Shown piece by piece: positions 1-5,110 of a DNA stretch of 5,355 nt (position 1 is its first letter; each line of letters begins with the position of its first letter). A program made the position numbers and the translations under genes. Under the pieces are notes generated by a model. The model was not told the origin of the DNA. It did not search any database and saw only the letters and a program-made list of their open reading frames with translations. The stretch is from an uncultured Lewinella sp. (GTDB lineage Bacteria; Bacteroidota; Bacteroidia; Chitinophagales; Saprospiraceae). The stretch lies in the NCBI GenBank assembly GCA_938021455.1, contig CALIGP010000276.1, positions 1 to 5,355 of the forward strand. Direction: 5' to 3'.

Positions 1-1269
1 GTTTTCTTCATAGGAACGAACGAAGGCGGCCTGTAAGCCTTCACTGGCGCAGTTATCGGTCACACAGCCAGTCAGGTCGGCCGTAATGATACGGGAACCA
101 CCCGCAGCAGCCCTGAACGTGGTAAGGTCTAAGATAGTTATAAATGTTCCCGTTGGGCTATTCGCGCCAATGAAGTTGGCACATTGGTCTTCGCCGGAGA
201 AGGTCTCAGCAAACTCCGTGCAGGTAACCACTGGCAGCGTATTATCCTCCACCGTCACCGTCGTCATACAAGTACTCATCGCAGCACCGTCACTAACGGT
301 AAGCGTAACGTTAGTAGTTCCGACACCATAAGGGCCCGCAGGGTCTACACTAAAGGTCAGCGGATCCATGTCCGCATCGGTCGAGCCGCCGTCGAAGTCT
401 TCAGCGGAAACGGTCGCCATGCAGTCAGCGCCAGCGTCGACGGTGACGGCTTGGCAGACGGCAACGGGGGGGGCATTACAGTTGCCCGTAGGATCATTGA
501 TAGTAAGCGTAATCATACAGAAACCTAGATTCCCACTCACATCGGTATTATTAATTATGACTTCATTATCTCCGATATCGTCGCAGCCAAAAATAACCTG
601 GGGCGGTAAAATGGCTAATCCTGCCTGGCCAGTTACAAGATCGCAGTTGTCGGTACTAGAAACTATGATGTCCTGTTGGACTATATTGAAGAATAAGGTA
701 AAGCTACCGTTTGCGTCAAGGTCAAAGGTCGCATCCTGGCAGGTCAGCATGGGAGATACGGTATCCCTCACCGTCACCATCGCATCACAGGTACTGGACA
801 GCCCGTTGACATCTTCCACAGTCAATGTTACCATGTTTGGGTTATTGGCAACGTCATCACAGTCGAAGGCATCGTTATCCACGGAGAGTGAAGCGATACC
901 GCAGTTATCAGACGAGCCCCCATCAACGTCCGCAGCAACGATGGAAGCGTTACCCATAGCATCTAAAAAGACTTCAATGTCCTGGCAAAGGGCATCGGGA
1001 GGAGAAGTATCCGTATTATTCAACGTAAAGCGACAAGTATCCGATGCATTACCAGCAGCATCCGTAGCGACCAGTTTGATCTCGAACATGCCTACACCAA
1101 GCATGGTGCCCGTAGGGGGGATCTGTACTATCGTAGGGTCAGAAGTTGTACAGTTATCAGTAACCGTAATGAAAGGCGAATAATCAGGCGTTGCGTTTAA
1201 GCAGCTAGAGCCAACGACTCCGTCGGATAAGGTCGTGGGGCAGCCCGTAATTACGGGTGCCTCAGCATC
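1..1269 (-). repeat. Tandem HYR-like repeats: four full units plus the start of a fifth (residues 311-733)
   Basis: Units of 82-90 residues follow each other head to tail: 311-397, 398-479, 480-569, 570-652, and a partial unit from 653 to the window edge. Each opens with a Pro-containing strand ending in a Cys (for example APVITGCP, PMLTCQD, LPVVTC) and the full units close with an alternating Val/Thr strand ending in Asp (VTVRD, LTIND, VTVED; unit 1 has a looser end). The Asp-Asn-Cys motif inside the unit is visible in units 1, 2, 3 and 5. This is the pattern of the HYR (hyalin repeat) family, an immunoglobulin-like extracellular fold linked to adhesion. Unit 1, with VATDAAGNAS, is the most typical; unit 4 lacks DNC and resembles cadherin/Big-type repeats in its YGVGTTNVTLTVSD strand. 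Confidence 0.82.
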
Positions 1270-2199
1270 CGGTGTACTCGTACACACACAATCCGCATCC
1301 TGCGTATCCGTCGTACAGGGGTCGCCGTCGTCACACACCATGGGGCAACGCATTTCCTGCGTCCCTGTTCCAGTAACGGTAGGCGTTTCGCCAGTACAGC
1401 CACCAGCGGCACCCGCTTCCCAGGCCATCGCCGTGGAAGATGGTGGATTAGGCAAACTGGCCAACGTATTGAAAAAGATCACTGCGCCGCCAGCGCCAGA
1501 ACCCCGCATTTCCCAACGGTTATTGGTAGCATCGAAAACGATCTCTAAACTCTGAGCAGCATTTGAGAAAGTATTACGCGTACCGTCACTGCCAGTGGGG
1601 ATAAAGCCCAACATTCCACCAATGCAGGGGCTGTCAAAAGTCACCCCATTAAAGGTCATCGGGTTGTCATCACAACCATCGGCGATGCCGTCCATGTCCA
1701 TATCGGCGTTATCGTCAAAACCGGGGCATACATCGTTATCGTTACAAACCCCGTCCATATCATCGTCTCCGCCGAGTGCGGCACAGGGATCTCCGCCGCC
1801 CATGGTTTGGGTGCCGGTGCCACTTACAGTAGCCATCCCACACCCAGCGAGTTCAGCCGTCTCATTATAAGGCTCTGTGGCAGAGTCTGGCGGGTTAGGG
1901 CTGAAGGTATTAAGGCCGGTCTCAAAGAGCCTGTCTCCGGGATTCGGGCTACCGGGTATACCTATGACCCAGCTTCCACTGGCTTGATCATAGTAAATAC
2001 TTACGATCGGATTACCCGGGCCATTGATTGATTCACTACCATAAATGTTCCGACCAGTCCCGTCCGTTCCCATGAAGGTGAGCGAAATCGGGTTTGGCCC
2101 CAAACAAGCATTATTAATCTCCACCGTCATTCCCGCTTGCCCGGAAAGGGCGGCGGTAAACAACAGGCAAAAAGTAAAGAGTGTCGTAAAAATTTTCAT
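1..2199 (-). CDS. Large secreted multidomain protein with HYR-like repeats, partial (N-terminal 733 residues)
   Basis: An uninterrupted minus-strand frame starts at the ATG at 2199-2197 and is still open at base 1, so the C-terminus is missing. I translated the whole stretch and found no stop. Residues 1 to about 20 form a signal peptide: Met-Lys, a hydrophobic Phe/Leu/Thr core, then Ala-Leu-Ser-Gly-Gln. A module (24-133) follows, then an Asp-rich thrombospondin-3-like linker (139-179), a diverged second module copy (181-283), a Cys-rich linker (284-310, with CDDGDPCT), and HYR-like immunoglobulin-fold repeats from 311 onward. Proteins of this plan in Bacteroidota are exported, surface-bound or released, and usually thought to act in adhesion; that role is inferred. 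Delivery by type IX secretion is plausible, but the diagnostic C-terminal domain is outside the window. It is preceded by a 129-base gap and is probably transcribed apart from the LRR gene. Coding is near certain; function is not known. Confidence 0.93.
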   Translation of the reverse strand, partial: MKIFTTLFTFCLLFTAALSGQAGMTVEINNACLGPNPISLTFMGTDGTGRNIYGSESINGPGNPIVSIYYDQASGSWVIGIPGSPNPGDRLFETGLNTFSPNPPDSATEPYNETAELAGCGMATVSGTGTQTMGGGDPCAALGGDDDMDGVCNDNDVCPGFDDNADMDMDGIADGCDDNPMTFNGVTFDSPCIGGMLGFIPTGSDGTRNTFSNAAQSLEIVFDATNNRWEMRGSGAGGAVIFFNTLASLPNPPSSTAMAWEAGAAGGCTGETPTVTGTGTQEMRCPMVCDDGDPCTTDTQDADCVCTSTPDAEAPVITGCPTTLSDGVVGSSCLNATPDYSPFITVTDNCTTSDPTIVQIPPTGTMLGVGMFEIKLVATDAAGNASDTCRFTLNNTDTSPPDALCQDIEVFLDAMGNASIVAADVDGGSSDNCGIASLSVDNDAFDCDDVANNPNMVTLTVEDVNGLSSTCDAMVTVRDTVSPMLTCQDATFDLDANGSFTLFFNIVQQDIIVSSTDNCDLVTGQAGLAILPPQVIFGCDDIGDNEVIINNTDVSGNLGFCMITLTINDPTGNCNAPPVAVCQAVTVDAGADCMATVSAEDFDGGSTDADMDPLTFSVDPAGPYGVGTTNVTLTVSDGAAMSTCMTTVTVEDNTLPVVTCTEFAETFSGEDQCANFIGANSPTGTFITILDLTTFRAAAGGSRIITADLTGCVTDNCASEGLQAAFVRSYEEN
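1351..1659 (-). repeat. Duplicated module, copy 2 (residues 181-283 of the large protein)
   Basis: This is the second, diverged copy of the module found at residues 24-133. It keeps SDGT followed by Arg-Asn, an Asn-x-Trp core, PNPP, the Gly-Cys pair and the closing GTGTQEM. It lies directly after the calcium-binding linker and before a Cys-rich linker that introduces the HYR repeats. Confidence 0.75.
1663..1785 (-). other. Asp-rich thrombospondin type 3-like calcium-binding segment (residues 139-179)
   Basis: Between the two module copies, the protein has four Cys residues and dense acidic runs, including DDDMDGVCNDNDVCPG and then DMDMDGIADGC. The D-x-D-x-D-G pattern and the CPG turn are typical of thrombospondin type 3 repeats, which bind calcium through their Asp side chains and make stiff linkers in secreted proteins. 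Calcium binding is inferred from the motif. Confidence 0.8.
1801..2130 (-). repeat. Duplicated module, copy 1 (residues 24-133 of the large protein)
   Basis: This is the first copy of a module of about 105 residues that occurs twice in the large protein. Features shared with copy 2, in order: an early Cys-x-Gly, a Gly/Thr-rich stretch with DGT followed closely by Arg-Asn, a short strand ending in Tyr/Phe-Asp, a Trp in an x-W-x core, Phe followed by Asn-Thr, a PNPP motif, a Gly-Cys pair, and a closing GTGTQ-x-Met. I do not recognise a named domain. The spacing suggests a beta-rich extracellular fold with one or two disulphides. Confidence 0.75.
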
Positions 2200-2328
2200 A
2201 TGCTGAGATTATAAAAAGGTCGTAAAACGCAAAAATGAGGTGTAGATCCTCTGGTTCTTCTCCCCGGTTTGCTTTAGGGCGCAAAACGCAGGTGCTAAGT
2301 GGGTTAAAATAAGCAATGGCCAAGACCG
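2200..2328. other. Gap between the LRR gene and the large-protein gene
   Basis: This 129-base stretch should hold the promoter of the large surface-protein gene. It contains two copies of an 11-base direct repeat, annotated separately, and A/T-rich sequence just before the ATG, with no Shine-Dalgarno match. I see no TAnnTTTG box with a TTTG box at proper spacing. A perfect TATAAT occurs on the minus strand at 2213-2208, but it is only eight bases from the ATG, too close to act as a promoter for this start. Confidence 0.5.
2221..2290. repeat. Pair of 11-base direct repeats, CGyAAAACGCA
   Basis: The plus strand has CGTAAAACGCA at 2221-2231 and CGCAAAACGCA at 2280-2290, differing at one base and starting 59 bases apart. 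Both lie in the gap upstream of the large surface-protein gene. They could be a pair of regulator-binding sites, but a chance match is possible at this length. Confidence 0.35.
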
Positions 2329-2340
2329 TTAACCGGTCTT
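2322..2340 (-). terminator. Perfect 7-bp hairpin across the stop codon of the LRR gene (weak terminator candidate)
   Basis: On the minus strand AAGACCG, loop GTTAA, CGGTCTT forms a perfect 7-bp stem. The TAA stop of the LRR gene sits in the loop and the 5' arm codes for its last residues. No U-run follows directly; a T-rich stretch (TTATTTTAA) appears about ten bases later. It may stabilise or end the three-gene transcript, but it is not a standard intrinsic terminator. Confidence 0.35.
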
Positions 2341-2955
2341 CACCATAATAAATGCCTCATTCTGAAGGCGGATGATCTCCCGTTGGGAGAGTTGTTCGTT
2401 CGGCAGCAGGAAACATCTCTTCAATTGGTCGCTGTGCCCTTCGTGCAAGCCCTCCAGTAAGATCAATTCATTCCTGGAGGCACAAAGTGTTTTCAGATTC
2501 GTCAACTTTCGTAGCGGCTTCAGGTCAGTAAGCTTGTTCTGCTGTACGTAGAGTTCTTCCATTTCGGTCAATTCTTCAATGCCTTTCAGCGAACTAATGG
2601 CATTATCGTACAGATACAGATGCTTTAAGGCCTTGAGCCTGGACAATTCTTCTACTCCTTCGATGGCACCATTCGTTACCGAAAGGAAGCCAATCTGGTC
2701 CAAGGCAGCCACCCCGGAAAGATTGGTGAGCCGGATACTCAGATTAGAACTCTGCGCATCCGGCCCGGCAAACCGTAGGTTCTCCAATTGATAGCGTAAT
2801 AGCAGTAGGTCGTCATCGGAGGGGTCTTCGAGCGTCGCTCCCCGTCCTAACGTTGCCTCATTCATAGCCAATTTCCACTGCTCTTCCAGCCCCAACCACC
2901 ATTGGCGGGCGAGAAGTAATTCGGAGGAGAGTGTTTTGGCGGAGCTATTACTCAA
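2329..2955 (-). CDS. Leucine-rich-repeat protein of the SDS22/internalin type, TTG start
   Basis: The product is 208 residues with no signal peptide or membrane segment. Residues 12-60 form a Trp-rich, probably helical cap (RQWW, then LEEQW and an acidic PSDDD stretch). Four 22-residue leucine-rich repeats follow at 85-106, 107-128, 129-150 and 151-172, with the LxxLxxLxLxxN pattern clearest in the second (LKHLYLYDN) and third (MEELYVQQN). A short C-terminal cap (173-208) contains LPNEQL. Such repeats make a curved protein-binding surface. From memory, similar Bacteroidota proteins with the Trp-rich cap lie beside tail-collar genes; their function is unknown to me. The start is chosen as TTG at 2955 because an in-frame TGA lies at 2964-2962 and the first ATG in frame is residue 31, inside the cap. 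The gene begins 15 bases after the collar gene ends, so it is probably its operon partner. Confidence 0.88.
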   Translation of the reverse strand: MSNSSAKTLSSELLLARQWWLGLEEQWKLAMNEATLGRGATLEDPSDDDLLLLRYQLENLRFAGPDAQSSNLSIRLTNLSGVAALDQIGFLSVTNGAIEGVEELSRLKALKHLYLYDNAISSLKGIEELTEMEELYVQQNKLTDLKPLRKLTNLKTLCASRNELILLEGLHEGHSDQLKRCFLLPNEQLSQREIIRLQNEAFIMVKTG

Positions 2956-2970
2956 ATCAGTTCAATTGCT

Positions 2971-3492
2971 TTAGTTACGGCTGGGGAAAACCCCCTGTAG
3001 GGCGATAATCATCGTCACCGACATAAAGGGAGATAGGTTAGAAAAAGATCGACTTGAGCCTCCGGTTGAAGTAGTTTCGGCATTCAGGGAAGCATCGGAA
3101 GGTGCTGTGTCGGTAAAAATCGTTTCCCCAAGGGCGTTGAAAGCCAAGTACCGATTCGTTCCGATGGACTGGTTGCCAACGGCTCCTCCCAATCTGATGG
3201 ATACGGGTAATGGTGGTATGTTGGTAGCATTCAGCGTGGTGGTTTGTGTCCCGCCGCGTTGCCCTAATTGGACATTACTCAGGCCTGGCCCAGTACCTGG
3301 ACCTACCATACTCCTGCCCCGGAGGTCGGGAAGACCGAAAGTAGTTCGGCCGTCACCACCGTAGGTCGTGCCGAGAATGGAAAATAAGGCCGTATTTTGA
3401 CTAATGGCTAATAACTGACCTTCACATTTGGCCCAGCCGCGGGGTGCGAAGTTGCCGCCGAAGGCTATGATTTGTCCGATAAATGGTGTCAT
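2971..3492 (-). CDS. Phage tail-collar domain protein (microcystin-dependent-protein type)
   Basis: The 173-residue product opens with MTPFIGQI and the hallmark GGNFAPRGWAKCEG (12-25), SQNTALFSILGTTYGGDG (31-48) and FGLPDLRGR (52-60). These mark the tail-collar domain named after phage T4 short-tail-fibre relatives. The middle has GPGTGPGLS and LGQRGG; the end has LSPFMSVTMIIALQGVFPSRN, typical of the bacterial MdpB-like family. There is no signal peptide. Homologues are chromosomal proteins, often in tandem copies, with no firmly known role; no other tail genes are visible here, so a prophage is not supported. Most relatives carry His-x-His near residue 95 (as in PAHNH); here that place reads NIPPLPVS. 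The gene lies between an exported small protein (48-base gap) and an LRR protein (15-base gap). The ATG at 3492 is followed at once by the conserved N-terminus, and an A-rich leader precedes it. Confidence 0.93.
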   Translation of the reverse strand: MTPFIGQIIAFGGNFAPRGWAKCEGQLLAISQNTALFSILGTTYGGDGRTTFGLPDLRGRSMVGPGTGPGLSNVQLGQRGGTQTTTLNATNIPPLPVSIRLGGAVGNQSIGTNRYLAFNALGETIFTDTAPSDASLNAETTSTGGSSRSFSNLSPFMSVTMIIALQGVFPSRN

Positions 3493-3540
3493 AAATGTGT
3501 GTTTTTCTGGATAATATGCTGAGTAACGAATGGTCTACGA

Positions 3541-3840
3541 CTAGTAAAGTCTGGCCACCAAGCGTCCCTTGATTCTCGTCAGTGAAATACGGTCACCTGC
3601 TGCGTTAACGAAGTCTAAGACCCCAGATGCAGAGTGGTTAATTTTTTTGGGCGCTGTAAGCTTATGTACAACTCCCGCTGAATGGGAATACCCCGCCAGT
3701 AGCTGATGAAACTCGCTTAGCAATTCTTGTTCTTCTGCCTTCAGGCTGATAGCATTCGTTCCCGTTGCCAACGCAAAAGCGGGGGAACTCAAACCAAGGG
3801 TAAGAACCGTGGCTTTGGCCACAAATTTTCGTCTGTCCAT
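3541..3840 (-). CDS. Small exported protein with twin-arginine signal, unknown function
   Basis: The product has 99 residues. It begins MDRRKFVAKATVLTLGL, a twin-arginine (Tat) signal: paired Arg, Phe two places on, a Lys, a mildly hydrophobic core, then an Ala-rich end (SPAFALA) that could be cleaved after residue 23 or 25. The mature part is about 75 residues: a helical acidic stretch (KAEEQELLSEFHQLLAG, 34-50), a basic linker (PKKIN), and two predicted strands at the end (GVLDFVNAAGDRISLTRIKGRLVARLY). There is no lipobox Cys. I do not recognise a named family. It is the first gene of the cluster with the collar and LRR genes, and from memory short Tat-signal proteins of this look occur next to collar genes in other Bacteroidota. 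Tat export would mean it folds before crossing the membrane; the partners lack such signals, which is odd if they act together. Confidence 0.85.
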   Translation of the reverse strand: MDRRKFVAKATVLTLGLSSPAFALATGTNAISLKAEEQELLSEFHQLLAGYSHSAGVVHKLTAPKKINHSASGVLDFVNAAGDRISLTRIKGRLVARLY

Positions 3841-3908
3841 GTAGATTATGCTTAAACACTGGCCTGGCGAGTATCCAATAACTCAACACCAAGCACCTAA
3901 TTCAACCA

Positions 3909-3935
3909 TAAATATAGTGAACTCAAAAGCACAAA
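3909..3935 (-). promoter_or_regulatory. Possible Bacteroidota promoter for the Tat/collar/LRR cluster (weak)
   Basis: On the minus strand TTTG (3935-3932), a 15-base spacer and TATATTTA (3916-3909) resemble the Bacteroidota -33 TTTG and -7 TAnnTTTG boxes. The last base of the -7 box is A and the spacer is shorter than the usual 17-23. The site is about 70 bases before the ATG of the small exported protein, which is a suitable distance. Confidence 0.25.
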
Positions 3936-3978
3936 TCAGGCCTTAACCAGCTCTTTCACCCATCTTACCGCACAAAAC

Positions 3979-3992
3979 AGGTATAAATACCT
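3979..3992 (-). terminator. Short hairpin with following T-run downstream of mnmA
   Basis: On the minus strand AGGTA, loop TTTA, TACCT forms a perfect 5-bp stem, which two G-U pairs could extend. It is followed by GTTTTGT. It begins 14 bases after the mnmA stop, the right place for an intrinsic terminator, but the stem is short and A/T-rich, so it would be weak. Confidence 0.4.
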
Positions 3993-4006
3993 ACTCCAAA
4001 GGAAAA

Positions 4007-5110
4007 TCAACGACTCGTTTGGATCAATCCCCCTCCAACTACATCATCTCCCTCATAGAAAACAGCGCTTTGGCCAGGAGCAACACCGCGCACATCCGCG
4101 TAGAAATCTACGGCAAATCGATCCGGCGAGATCTGTTCGATTTTGCTCATGGTTCCGGCGTCTTTGTAGCGGACTTTAGTCACCAGTTCCAGTCCGTCTG
4201 CTGGTAACTCCGCGTACTTCTGCAGGGTGGCGCCGCCTACCATCATACCGTTCCGGATCAGGTCATCCACCCGGCCTAGGGTCACTTGGTTAGTAGCCGC
4301 ATCGATCTTTGTCACGTACATGGGTTCTCCGAAGGCAATGCCAAGTCCTTTTCGCTGACCAATCGTGTAAAAAGGATAGCCATCGTGGGTTCCCATCACC
4401 TTGCCATCCACACCAACGAATTGCCCACCGGCAACTTGGGTTTCCAGCTCCGGTAACCGGCGCTTCAAAAAGCCCCGGTAATCGTTGTCCGGCACGAAAC
4501 AGATTTCAAAGCTTTCGGCTTTCTTACTTAGCTCTTCGTAGCCCCAATCGTAGGCTAGCTGCCGCACCTCTGGCTTGGTCATATGCCCCAACGGAAAGCG
4601 GCTGCGGGCCATACATTCCTGGCTCAGGCCCCAGAGCACATAGCTCTGGTCTTTGTGGTCATCAGCACTCTTCCGCACGTGCCAGCGGCCGGTATCCGTC
4701 TGATTCAGCTGAGCATAGTGGCCCGTTGCGATAAACTCGCAATCCATGGCATCAGCCCGCTTCAGTAAGGCACTCCACTTGATGTGGGTGTTGCAGAGTA
4801 CACAAGGGTTTGGCGTTCGGCCAGCCATGTATTCATCGACGAAATTATCAATGACGTGGTCGCCAAACTCCTCCCGGATATCAATAATAAAGTGAGGAAA
4901 ACCCATGTTAACGGCCACCGAACGGGCGTCGTTGATCGAGTCCAGGCTAAAGCAGCCCGTCTCTTTTTTGGAACCACCGCTGTTGGCGTAATCCCAGGTT
5001 TTCATGGTGATTCCGACGACTTCATACCCCTGCTCATGCAGCATCATGGCCGTTACGGTGCTATCAATCCCGCCGCTCATCGCGACGAGTACACGTCCGT
5101 GCTTACTCAT
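4007..5110 (-). CDS. mnmA: tRNA-specific 2-thiouridylase MnmA
   Basis: MnmA activates C2 of the wobble uridine (U34) of tRNA-Lys, -Glu and -Gln with ATP and inserts sulphur to give 2-thiouridine, in the cytoplasm. The 367-residue product matches the usual length. The PP-loop is SGGIDS at residues 12-17; GRTPNPCVLCN (97-107) holds the catalytic Cys106, equal to E. coli Cys102; GHYA is at 130-133; KDQSY at 153-157; the second sulphur-carrying Cys204 (E. coli Cys199) lies in FEICFVPDND; GQRKGLGI (251-258) and PGQSAVFY (345-352) belong to the central and C-terminal domains. Cys103 replaces the Asp99 of E. coli, giving C-x-x-C plus a distant Cys. ATG at 5110 is chosen because MSKHGRVLVAMSGG fits the family N-terminus; a TTG 39 bases upstream would add 13 unneeded residues. 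It appears to be transcribed alone, from the promoter near 5212-5219. Confidence 0.98.
   Translation of the reverse strand: MSKHGRVLVAMSGGIDSTVTAMMLHEQGYEVVGITMKTWDYANSGGSKKETGCFSLDSINDARSVAVNMGFPHFIIDIREEFGDHVIDNFVDEYMAGRTPNPCVLCNTHIKWSALLKRADAMDCEFIATGHYAQLNQTDTGRWHVRKSADDHKDQSYVLWGLSQECMARSRFPLGHMTKPEVRQLAYDWGYEELSKKAESFEICFVPDNDYRGFLKRRLPELETQVAGGQFVGVDGKVMGTHDGYPFYTIGQRKGLGIAFGEPMYVTKIDAATNQVTLGRVDDLIRNGMMVGGATLQKYAELPADGLELVTKVRYKDAGTMSKIEQISPDRFAVDFYADVRGVAPGQSAVFYEGDDVVGGGLIQTSR

Noticed and set aside
368..1183. Plus-strand open frame of 271 residues
   Set aside because: It is antisense to the large repeat protein, is rich in Ser/Val/Thr without any domain, and mirrors the biased Asp/Thr/Val codons of the real gene.
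2208..2213. Perfect TATAAT on the minus strand as a promoter for the large-protein gene
   Set aside because: It is eight bases from the ATG, leaving no room for a leader, and Bacteroidota main promoters use TAnnTTTG instead.
2114..2323. Minus-strand frame of 69 residues before and over the start of the large protein
   Set aside because: It overlaps the signal peptide of the large protein in another frame and has no recognisable features.
2971..3492. Prophage or tail-locus reading of the collar gene
   Set aside because: No other tail, capsid, integrase or lysis gene is in the window, and the neighbours are an LRR protein, a Tat-signal protein and mnmA.
3662..3892. Minus-strand frame of 76 residues overlapping the Tat-signal gene
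   Set aside because: It is out of frame with the Tat-signal protein, which has a proper signal peptide and start; this one has neither.
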